From an uncultured Clostridium sp. (GTDB taxonomy: Bacteria; Bacillota; Clostridia; Lachnospirales; Lachnospiraceae), in NCBI GenBank assembly GCA_937902905.1, contig CALELW010000079.1, positions 1 through 8,648 on the forward strand: DNA of 8,648 bases. The letters run 5' to 3'. This document shows, in pieces, positions 1 to 5,875 of this stretch. Both the position numbers and the translations under genes were made by a program. Position 1 is the first letter of the stretch. Each line of letters opens with the position of its first letter. Under the pieces are notes generated by a model. It did no database searches and was not told the origin of the DNA. It worked only from the letters and a program-made list of their open reading frames with translations.

Positions 1-1
1 C

Positions 2-415
2 ATCCGCTATGTCACACCGGACGATATTGGTGAATTAGTAGATTTTGTTTCCATCGATGTTGCCTTTATTTCCCTTACGAAAGTATTAGAGCCTGTTAAG
101 GCACTGATGAAGGAAAATGCTCAGATTGTCTGTTTGATTAAACCACAGTTTGAGGCGGGCAGAGAACAGGTTGGAAAAAAAGGAGTCGTGAGAGAGCCCC
201 GTGTCCACGAAGAAGTGATTCAGATGGTTATGAACTATGCACTTTCCCTTGGATTTCATATTTTGGGGATTGACCACTCGCCGATTCGCGGCCCGGAAGG
301 AAACATTGAATATCTCCTTTATATGGAGAACGATAACAGAGAACCGGTCACGATAGATGAAAAACAGAAAGAAGCGGTGAAAGAATTGGTGGCGCATGCA
401 CACGAGGTTTTATAG
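2..415 (+). CDS. tlyA: TlyA-family rRNA 2'-O-methyltransferase, C-terminal half (5' end outside window)
   Basis: This is the C-terminal 137 residues of a TlyA-type methyltransferase. The reading frame is open from position 2 with no start codon needed, so the gene begins upstream of the window. The family is about 270 residues: an N-terminal S4 RNA-binding domain (not visible here) and an FtsJ-like SAM-dependent methyltransferase domain that 2'-O-methylates cytidines in rRNA and is also linked to hemolysin annotations. Visible family blocks are SIDVAFISL (Asp at visible residue 19), CLIKPQFE (Lys 47) and GPEGNIEYLL (Glu 103). These fit the later members of the K-D-K-E catalytic set; the first Lys lies outside. 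The stop codon overlaps the Shine-Dalgarno of nadK, so the two genes are very likely co-transcribed. The family assignment is firm; the exact target nucleotide is not readable from sequence. Confidence 0.93.
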   Translation: MRYVTPDDIGELVDFVSIDVAFISLTKVLEPVKALMKENAQIVCLIKPQFEAGREQVGKKGVVREPRVHEEVIQMVMNYALSLGFHILGIDHSPIRGPEGNIEYLLYMENDNREPVTIDEKQKEAVKELVAHAHEVL

Positions 416-426
416 GAGGAACTGCG

Positions 427-1257
427 ATGAAAAATTTTCAGATTATTTCCGATGGTGAGAAGGACTTACATCATGAGACGGCCAATGAAATAAAAAGATA
501 TTTGGAATCTCATGAAAAATGTGCTAAAATAGTAGGGAGTTCGTCTGAAGTTACGCAGATTGACTGGGCAGATTTAGTGATTGTGCTTGGAGGAGACGGT
601 TATGTAATCCAGGCAGCAAAGCGGTTTGCCGGCAGTCATGTTCCGATTTTTGGTGTAAATTTTGGTACACTTGGGTTTCTGACCGAGGTGGAAAAGCCAA
701 GAATACAAAAGGCACTGCATGAAATTTTATCCGGGAATTACGAAGTGGAAAAGCGGATGGCGCTTACCGGCAGAGTGCAGAAAACCTCAGTTGGAGAAGC
801 GATTGGCATTGCGATTAATGAGTTTATTATCGGCAAGCAGGATTTCGGACATATGATAACGGCAAATGTCTATGTGGATGATGAGCTGATGGATACTTAT
901 GTGGCAGATGGAATTTTGGTGTCGACGCCGACCGGGTCGACGGCCTATAATTTGTCGGCAGCAGGTCCGGTGTTAGTACCATCCATGGAAGCGATGATTA
1001 TTACGCCGATATGCCCACATTCATTGAACAAAAGAAGTCTTGTGGTGTCTTCGGATTCTAAACTTAGGATTGAAGTCGGAAAGACAAAGGAAAACTATCA
1101 GGATGAGGCCGCGATTCGAGGCGACGGACAGATGCTTTGGACGGTATCGACAGGTGATGTCGTATGGATTGAAAAAGCAAAAGAAACTTTTGATATGGTC
1201 CGGCTTGGTGATGCCAGCTTTTTCGATAAAATGAGGAGCAAACTAAACCGGGATTGA
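427..1257 (+). CDS. nadK: NAD kinase (ATP/polyphosphate-dependent NAD+ 2'-phosphorylation)
   Basis: NAD kinase phosphorylates NAD+ on the adenosine 2'-hydroxyl to make NADP+, in the cytoplasm. The 276-residue product has the family's usual length and motifs: GGDG at residues 55-58 (nucleotide binding and catalysis), NFGTLGFL at 78-85, an NE pair at 131-132, and ADGILVSTPTGSTAY around 160-174, the most conserved stretch of the family. The C-terminal beta-sandwich contains ITPICPHSL and RGDGQ (231-235). The ATG is preceded by a strong AGGAGGA at 414-420 with 6 nt spacing, which fixes the start. That site overlaps the tlyA stop, and tlyA-nadK-argR is a familiar clostridial gene order. The symbol nadK (also ppnK) is secure; the preferred phosphate donor cannot be read from sequence. 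Confidence 0.97.
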   Translation: MKNFQIISDGEKDLHHETANEIKRYLESHEKCAKIVGSSSEVTQIDWADLVIVLGGDGYVIQAAKRFAGSHVPIFGVNFGTLGFLTEVEKPRIQKALHEILSGNYEVEKRMALTGRVQKTSVGEAIGIAINEFIIGKQDFGHMITANVYVDDELMDTYVADGILVSTPTGSTAYNLSAAGPVLVPSMEAMIITPICPHSLNKRSLVVSSDSKLRIEVGKTKENYQDEAAIRGDGQMLWTVSTGDVVWIEKAKETFDMVRLGDASFFDKMRSKLNRD

Positions 1258-1287
1258 TTAGCTGAAGTTTTGGAACGGAGTTTTTTT

Positions 1288-1731
1288 ATGAAGCGAGTAA
1301 GACAGAATAAAATATTAGAATTAATTGATGAATATGATATTGATACGCAGGAGGAGCTTGGAAAGCGTCTGCATGAGTCCGGTTTCCGGGTGACGCAGGC
1401 AACCATCAGCCGGGATATCAAGGAACTGCAGTTGAAAAAACAGGCAGACAAAAACGGAAAATCCAAGTACATCTGTGTTACTCCGGGAAGTGCCAGTTTT
1501 GGCGAGCGGTATGCAAGAGTTCTGCAGGATGGTCTGGTGAGTATGGACCAGGCAGATAATCTGGTAGTAATCAAGACGGTAAGCGGTATGGCGATGGCAG
1601 TTGCCGCCGCAATTGACGCGCTTGAGATAGAAGAAATTGTAGGATCCATTGCGGGGGATGACACGATTATGTGTGCAGTCCGTACAGCGGACTTAGTACC
1701 GGCAGTGATTGAAAAAATAAGTAATAAGTAA
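1288..1731 (+). CDS. argR: Arginine repressor ArgR/AhrC
   Basis: This is a DNA-binding regulator of arginine biosynthesis and catabolism that acts as a hexamer with L-arginine as co-repressor. The product has 147 residues, close to the usual ~150. The N-terminal winged helix-turn-helix includes FRVTQATISRDIKEL (about 33-47), the recognition helix region. The C-terminal domain carries the oligomerisation and arginine-binding signature EIVGSIAGDDTI (about 116-127), whose two Asp residues (124-125) match the arginine-binding pair of the family. I chose ATG 1288 because GGAG at 1277-1280 sits 7 nt upstream. A TTG at 1270 would add six residues but overlaps that site and has no ribosome binding site of its own. 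It lies 30 bases after nadK and is probably co-transcribed. recN, the usual next gene in Bacilli and Clostridia, is absent. No ArgR operator is evident in the upstream gap. Confidence 0.96.
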   Translation: MKRVRQNKILELIDEYDIDTQEELGKRLHESGFRVTQATISRDIKELQLKKQADKNGKSKYICVTPGSASFGERYARVLQDGLVSMDQADNLVVIKTVSGMAMAVAAAIDALEIEEIVGSIAGDDTIMCAVRTADLVPAVIEKISNK

Positions 1732-1769
1732 GGAGGAAGACGAGTAGAAATATCTCGTCGAGTAAAAAC
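1731..1769 (+). promoter_or_regulatory. yebC leader: Shine-Dalgarno separated from the start by a hairpin
   Basis: AGGAGGA at 1731-1737 begins in the argR stop codon, but the yebC ATG is at 1770, about 33 nt away, far beyond normal spacing. Between them is a 6-bp perfect stem, GACGAG (1739-1744) with CTCGTC (1754-1759), closing a 9-nt loop. If it folds, the effective distance from SD to start drops to about 12 nt. No ATG, GTG or TTG lies in the yebC frame between the SD and 1770, and no second SD is near the ATG. The structure is seen in the sequence; its role in start-site selection is inferred. Confidence 0.55.
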
Positions 1770-2507
1770 ATGTCAGGACATTCAAAATTTGCGAACATTA
1801 AGCACAAAAAAGAAAAAAATGATGCGAAAAGAGGTAAGATTTTTACAGTAATCGGCCGTGAAATTGCGGTAGCTGTAAAAGAGGGCGGACCAGACCCGAA
1901 TAATAACAGTAAACTTCGTGATGTTGTTGCGAAAGCAAAGGCAAACAATATGCCAAACGACACGATTGAACGTGGAATTAAAAAGGCAGCAGGAAACGTA
2001 GATGCGGTTAATTATGTAAGCTGCCAGTATGAAGGATATGGTCCGAACGGAACTGCAATTATTGTAGAGGCACTGACGGATAATAAAAACCGTACTGCTT
2101 CGAATGTAAGAAATGCATTTACCAAAGGAAACGGTAATGTAGGAACGACAGGCTGTGTATCCTATATGTTTGACCAGAAAGGTCAGATTCTTGTTGATAA
2201 AGAAGCATATGAGACCGATGCCGATGAATTTATGATGCTTGCATTGGATGCCGGCGCTGAGGATTTTGTTGAGGAAGAAGATAGTTACGAAATTCTTACA
2301 ACACCGGAGGATTTCAGTGTTGTTCGTGAAGCGTTAGAAAAAGAAAACGTTCCGATGGTACAGGCTGAAATTACGATGATTCCGCAGAATTATGTAGCAC
2401 TTACTTCGGATGAAGACAAAAAGATGTTCCAGCGCATTATGGATCTTTTGGATGAGGATGATGATGTGCAGAATGTATATCACAATGTCGAAGAGGATGA
2501 CGAATAA
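1770..2507 (+). CDS. yebC: YebC/PmpR/TACO1-family protein
   Basis: The product is 245 residues, the usual family length. The N-terminal signature MSGHSKFANIKHKK is clear, with Phe at residue 7 where most members have Trp. It is followed by DAKRGKIFT (18-26), MPNDTIERGIKKAAG (61-75), YEGYGPNG (87-94) and LTDNKNRTASNVRNAF (102-117). The C-terminus is strongly acidic. Family members are annotated as transcriptional regulators; more recent work on bacterial YebC and mitochondrial TACO1 points to a role on the ribosome, easing translation of difficult (for example proline-rich) stretches. Which applies here cannot be decided from sequence. It follows argR by 38 bases and is the last gene before a strong hairpin, so it probably ends the tlyA-nadK-argR transcript. 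The start is fixed by the conserved N-terminus rather than by its unusual ribosome binding site. Confidence 0.95.
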   Translation: MSGHSKFANIKHKKEKNDAKRGKIFTVIGREIAVAVKEGGPDPNNNSKLRDVVAKAKANNMPNDTIERGIKKAAGNVDAVNYVSCQYEGYGPNGTAIIVEALTDNKNRTASNVRNAFTKGNGNVGTTGCVSYMFDQKGQILVDKEAYETDADEFMMLALDAGAEDFVEEEDSYEILTTPEDFSVVREALEKENVPMVQAEITMIPQNYVALTSDEDKKMFQRIMDLLDEDDDVQNVYHNVEEDDE

Positions 2508-2544
2508 GACAATTTTTTTAAATCTAAAATGAGCTAATAATTTT

Positions 2545-2597
2545 AAGTCTTCTACACATAATAAAAGAGCAATCTTTTGTGTAGGAGGCTTTTTTTG
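2545..2597 (+). terminator. Intrinsic terminator-like hairpin after yebC, containing the next gene's SD
   Basis: The left arm 2545-2558 pairs with the right arm 2578-2591 over about 14 bp with two G-U pairs. After a 5-nt left-side bulge, a second short stem (2564-2568 with 2573-2577) closes a GCAA tetraloop at 2569-2572. A run of T follows at 2590-2596. This is a textbook rho-independent terminator for the yebC transcript. Unusually, its right arm contains AGGAGG (2583-2588), the ribosome binding site of the GDSL gene whose GTG begins at 2597, directly after the T run. Confidence 0.82.
2583..2588 (+). promoter_or_regulatory. Ribosome binding site of the GDSL gene, inside the terminator stem
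   Basis: AGGAGG ends 8 nt before GTG 2597, ideal spacing, which supports that start over the internal ATG at 2627. In the folded hairpin every base of this site is paired, so translation should be poor unless the stem opens or the RNA starts inside it. The AT-rich stretch 2508-2545 shows no confident promoter. Confidence 0.6.
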
Positions 2598-3373
2598 TGA
2601 AATGGATAATAAGAATCGGGGTGATTATGTTCGCTGTGTTTTGTGGAATTAAAGCTGTACCGGAGGAAAAGGTAAGTTCCGGTGATATTACATCAACGTC
2701 AATCCGCTATGTGGCTCTTGGAGACAGCATCGCATATGGGTATGGACTTAGCGATAGAAAAGAGCAGTCGTATGTCGAATTGATTCGCAAAAATTTAGAG
2801 ACCAAATATGATTCGGTTTTTGTTACAAATTTTGGAGAAAATGGGATGCAAAGCGGGGAACTTCTTGATATAATTACAAATCCGGAAAGAAAAGAATATA
2901 AAAAGTACCGGGCAACGATTAAACACGCCGATTTTGTTACGATATCCATTGGCTCAAATGATTTACTCCACCTGATTAAATTGGATTTGAATATGGAAGA
3001 AATGATAAAACGGGATGCGCATAAATTTGATGAGGCATGCCGGCAGTTTGCAAAAACCTTTCCAAAAATCATTCGGGAAATTCATGCGATTAACCCGGAT
3101 GTAAGAATTTATGCGGACAATATTTATAATCCTGCTAAGGGGATTGATGCATTTTCGCAGGTGTATTCGGTGGCAGATGCTTATATTAACCGGATGAATC
3201 GCGGATTTTATCCATCGGATGAGTACGTGCTTGTCGATATTAAAAAATGTTTTGACAGCGAAAACGAATCCATGGTGAATCTTTCTTTCAAGGGCAGGGA
3301 AATTGACCCGCATCCCAGCGAAAAAGGACATAAAAAAATCGCGCAGATGGTCATAAAAGCCATGGAAAGATAG
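2597..3373 (+). CDS. GDSL/SGNH-family esterase or lipase, probably exported or membrane-anchored
   Basis: A 258-residue SGNH hydrolase, a family that cleaves ester bonds in lipids, acylated sugars or similar substrates. Block I is VALGDSIAYGYG with catalytic Ser44. Block II has Gly87 in MQSGEL. Block III is ISIGSND with Asn121 for the oxyanion hole. Block V is DPHPSEKGH with His239 as general base and Asp237 as its likely partner; the Asp-x-His spacing is one residue shorter than the common DxxH, so this pairing is tentative. The N-terminus (MKWIIRIGVIMFAVFCGIKAV) has basic residues then a hydrophobic stretch, consistent with a signal peptide or anchor; there is no clear lipobox. It starts with GTG at 2597, set by AGGAGG at 2583-2588. 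No terminator follows, and the HAD gene begins about 50 bases downstream. The substrate is unknown. Confidence 0.9.
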   Translation: MKWIIRIGVIMFAVFCGIKAVPEEKVSSGDITSTSIRYVALGDSIAYGYGLSDRKEQSYVELIRKNLETKYDSVFVTNFGENGMQSGELLDIITNPERKEYKKYRATIKHADFVTISIGSNDLLHLIKLDLNMEEMIKRDAHKFDEACRQFAKTFPKIIREIHAINPDVRIYADNIYNPAKGIDAFSQVYSVADAYINRMNRGFYPSDEYVLVDIKKCFDSENESMVNLSFKGREIDPHPSEKGHKKIAQMVIKAMER

Positions 3374-3391
3374 GGGGAATTCTGTTATACT
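3363..3391 (+). promoter_or_regulatory. Candidate extended -10 promoter for the HAD gene
   Basis: The -10 TATACT (3386-3391) is preceded by TG at 3383-3384, the extended -10 signature. A weak -35, TGGAAA (3363-3368, 4 of 6 matches to TTGACA), lies 17 bases upstream and overlaps the end of the GDSL gene. Transcription would start near 3398, leaving a short leader of about 25 bases. Confidence 0.5.
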
Positions 3392-3423
3392 GGTAAAAGA
3401 TAAAAAAAGAAGGGATGGATACG

Positions 3424-4095
3424 GTGAAGATAGAAGGAGTCATATTTGATTTGGACGGCACACTGTTGGATTCGACGTGGGTCTGGTCGCAGATTGATAC
3501 CGATTTTTTGAAAAAAAGGGGTTTTGAAGTGCCAAAAGATTATTCCACGGCTATTATGGCAATGGGGTTTGAAGAGGTGGCGAAATATACCATCAAGCGT
3601 TTTTCTCTGCAGGAGACTAAGGAAGATGTAATGGCGGAATGGGATGCGATGGCAAGAGATGCATATGCCCATGATGTAAAATTAAAAAAGGGGGCAAAAG
3701 AACTTCTTTTGTGGTTAAAACAGCAGGATATTAAGATGGGGGTTGCGACCTCAAACAGTGCTTCTTTGTTTGAACCGTGCCTGAAAAATTTAGGAATCTA
3801 CGACTGGTTTCATTCATTTACGGAAACGGGGGATGTAAAAAGAGGAAAAGAGTTTCCGGATGTCTATTTGAAGGCGGCAGAGAAGATGGGAGCAAATCCG
3901 GGTAACTGTTTTGTGTTTGAGGATATTCTTCCGGCAGTTTTAGGAGCGAAAAAAGGTGGCTTTCAGACGGTTTTAGTAAGAGAGCCAAAGTGGAATTATG
4001 CGAAGGAAGAATTTGATTTAATCTGCGACTATGCAGTAGATGAAATTGACGAGGCGATAACCTTGCTAAATCAATGGAAATGCGATATTATATAG
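3424..4095 (+). CDS. HAD-superfamily hydrolase, beta-phosphoglucomutase-like subfamily
   Basis: A cytoplasmic Mg2+-dependent phosphatase or phosphomutase of 223 residues. HAD motif I is DLDGT with nucleophile Asp9 and acid/base Asp11. A helical C1 cap follows (about residues 15-85). Motif II is VATSNS (Thr109), motif III is Lys142 in GKEFPDVY, and motif IV is VFEDI (Glu166-Asp167). The GKxxPDxY plus FED pattern and the cap position resemble beta-phosphoglucomutase and related sugar-phosphate phosphatases; the substrate cannot be assigned. I prefer GTG 3424, since AGAAGG at 3408-3413 is 10 nt upstream. An ATG at 3415, adding three residues, sits almost on top of that site. It has its own candidate promoter, is followed 36 bases later by the acyl-CoA ligase gene, and may be co-transcribed with it. 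Confidence 0.9.
   Translation: MKIEGVIFDLDGTLLDSTWVWSQIDTDFLKKRGFEVPKDYSTAIMAMGFEEVAKYTIKRFSLQETKEDVMAEWDAMARDAYAHDVKLKKGAKELLLWLKQQDIKMGVATSNSASLFEPCLKNLGIYDWFHSFTETGDVKRGKEFPDVYLKAAEKMGANPGNCFVFEDILPAVLGAKKGGFQTVLVREPKWNYAKEEFDLICDYAVDEIDEAITLLNQWKCDII
4063..4091 (+). promoter_or_regulatory. Candidate sigma-A-type promoter inside the 3' end of the HAD gene
   Basis: TTGCTA (4063-4068, 4 of 6) and TATTAT (4086-4091, 5 of 6) are separated by exactly 17 bases, predicting a start near 4098, some 34 bases before the acyl-CoA ligase ATG. It lies in coding sequence of an AT-rich genome, so chance occurrence is possible. Confidence 0.4.
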
Positions 4096-4131
4096 ATAGT
4101 TTTTTGTATTTTGAAATGGAGGATAAAGGGA

Positions 4132-5766
4132 ATGCCAATTACAGAGTTATTGGAGGCAAATGCCAAGAAATATCCGAACGAAGTGAGTCTTGTGGAGATT
4201 AACCCGGATATTCAGGAGAAAAGAAGAGTAACATGGAGGGATTATGAATTAATCGAGTCAAGTCCGATGTGTCATTACCGCAGGGAAATTACATGGCATG
4301 TATTTGACGAAAAAGCCAACCGTTTTGCACAGCTTTTAATCAGCAGGGGGATTGGAAAAGGGGACAAAGTAGCGATTTTATTGATGAACTGCTTGGAATG
4401 GCTTCCGATTTATTTTGGTATATTAAAGACCGGAGCACTGGCGGTGCCGCTTAATTTCCGTTATGCACCGGATGAAATTGAATACTGCCTGAATCTGGCA
4501 GAGGTACATGTTTTAGTATTTGGTCCGGAATTTATCGGCCGCGTGGAAGAGATTGCGGATAAAATCAGTCAGAACCGCCTTTTGTTCTATGTAGGAGGCG
4601 ACTGCCCGTCTTTTGCGGAAGATTATGATAAACTGACGGCAAACTGTGCAAGTTTAGCACCGGGAATTCCGATTTCCGATGAAGACGATGCGGCAATTTA
4701 TTTTTCTTCGGGAACAACCGGATTTCCGAAAGCAATTTTACATAATCATGAAAGTTTGATGCATGCCTGCAAAGTGGAGCAGAATCATCATGGACAGACA
4801 CATGACGATGTGTTCTTATGTATTCCACCACTGTATCACACCGGAGCGAAGATGCACTGGTTTGGCAGTCTTTTGACAGGAAGCAAAGCAGTGCTTTTGA
4901 AAGGGGTAAGTCCGAAAACAATTTTGGAGACGGTCTCCAATGAGAAATGTACGATTGTCTGGCTTTTGGTTCCATGGGCACAGGATATTCTCGTGGAGCT
5001 TGACAGTGGAAGATTAAAACCCGATGATTATGAATTGTCCCAGTGGCGTCTGATGCATATTGGTGCACAGCCGGTTCCACAGAGCTTAATCCGCCGCTGG
5101 AAAGAGTATTTCCCAAATCATCAGTATGATACGAACTATGGTTTAAGTGAGTCGATTGGTCCTGGATGTGTTCATCTTGGCGTTGAAAATATCCATAAAG
5201 TCGGAGCTATCGGTATTCCGGGATATGGCTGGGAGGCAAAAATTATTGACACCGACGGAAACGAAGTAAAACAAGGTGAAGTCGGCGAGCTGGCGGTTAA
5301 AGGTCCCGGCGTGATGAAATGTTATTATAACGATGAAGAGGCAACCAAAGAAGTTCTTCATGGCGACTGGCTTTACACCGGTGATATGGCAGAGATGGAT
5401 GAAGATGGTTTTATCTATCTGGTTGACCGCAAAAAAGATGTTATCATCAGTGGTGGTGAAAACTTATATCCGGTTCAGATTGAAAACTATCTGAGCAAAC
5501 ATGAGGCAGTAAAGGATGTAGCTGTTATCGGATTAAAAGATGACCGCTTGGGAGAGATTGCAGCAGCGATTATCGAATTAGTACCTGGGGCTGTCTGCAC
5601 GGAAGATGAGATGAATGAATTCTGTAAAGGACTGCCACGTTATAAGAGACCGCGTAAGATTTTCTTTGCGGATGTACCGAGAAACCCAACCGGTAAAATT
5701 GAGAAACCAAAACTGCGTAAAATGTATCAGAGTGAAAAGTTGGTAGATGCACAGAATCGTGGTTAA
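4132..5766 (+). CDS. AMP-forming acyl-CoA synthetase/ligase (ANL superfamily)
   Basis: It activates a carboxylic acid with ATP to an acyl-adenylate and transfers it to CoA. The 544-residue product carries the full ANL motif set: the phosphate-binding loop YFSSGTTGFPK (190-200), YGLSE (336-340), YTGD (415-418), the hinge region DRKKDVIISGGENLYP (432-447) and the C-terminal PTGKIEK with catalytic Lys522. It resembles medium/long-chain fatty-acyl-CoA ligases more than acetyl-CoA synthetase; the true acid is unknown. ATG 4132 is chosen because GGAGG at 4118-4122 lies 9 nt upstream; a TTG at 4111 would translate through that site. The N-terminal region is unusual in carrying two similar segments, RRVTW (31-35) and RREITW (50-55), before the usual FDEKANRFA. 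No partner genes for beta-oxidation or polyketide synthesis are next to it. No terminator is seen after it, so some transcripts may continue into gpmI. Confidence 0.93.
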   Translation: MPITELLEANAKKYPNEVSLVEINPDIQEKRRVTWRDYELIESSPMCHYRREITWHVFDEKANRFAQLLISRGIGKGDKVAILLMNCLEWLPIYFGILKTGALAVPLNFRYAPDEIEYCLNLAEVHVLVFGPEFIGRVEEIADKISQNRLLFYVGGDCPSFAEDYDKLTANCASLAPGIPISDEDDAAIYFSSGTTGFPKAILHNHESLMHACKVEQNHHGQTHDDVFLCIPPLYHTGAKMHWFGSLLTGSKAVLLKGVSPKTILETVSNEKCTIVWLLVPWAQDILVELDSGRLKPDDYELSQWRLMHIGAQPVPQSLIRRWKEYFPNHQYDTNYGLSESIGPGCVHLGVENIHKVGAIGIPGYGWEAKIIDTDGNEVKQGEVGELAVKGPGVMKCYYNDEEATKEVLHGDWLYTGDMAEMDEDGFIYLVDRKKDVIISGGENLYPVQIENYLSKHEAVKDVAVIGLKDDRLGEIAAAIIELVPGAVCTEDEMNEFCKGLPRYKRPRKIFFADVPRNPTGKIEKPKLRKMYQSEKLVDAQNRG

Positions 5767-5789
5767 GTATTTGCTGCGGCAAGTTATCA

Positions 5790-5818
5790 TTGATTTCTAC
5801 TGCAAACTCCATTATAAT
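5790..5818 (+). promoter_or_regulatory. Sigma-A promoter of gpmI
   Basis: TTGATT (5790-5795) and a perfect TATAAT (5813-5818) are separated by 17 bases, the optimal spacing. Transcription should start near 5825, giving a leader of about 50 bases. The leader holds only a weak 5-bp hairpin (5845-5849 with 5857-5861) and a good GGAGG (5867-5871) just before the ATG. No riboswitch is apparent. Confidence 0.78.
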
Positions 5819-5875
5819 AGGATGTTGGCAGGAAAATATAGTTAGAAGTGCAAAGAACTTCAGAACGGAGGAAAT

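Noticed and set aside
1328..1348. ATGAATATGATATTGATAC inside argR, resembling half of an ArgR operator
   Set aside because: Only the first half matches an ARG box; the second half is poor and the site lies inside coding sequence with no promoter nearby, so it is likely chance.
1098..1664. 188-residue open frame on the minus strand across nadK and argR
   Set aside because: It lies antisense to two clearly conserved genes, has low-complexity Ser/Ile-rich sequence, and no ribosome binding site or family features. It is a codon-usage shadow.
2508..2545. AT-rich stretch after yebC as a promoter for the GDSL gene
   Set aside because: AAGACA and TAAAAT occur but with 13-base spacing, and the other hexamer pairs match poorly; no pair is good enough to call.
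4565..5116. 183-residue open frame on the minus strand inside the acyl-CoA ligase gene
   Set aside because: Entirely antisense to a conserved enzyme, with no recognisable motif; a shadow frame.
5767..5785. TTGC-TGCG-GCAA mini-hairpin after the acyl-CoA ligase as a terminator
   Set aside because: The stem is only 4 bp and no T run follows.
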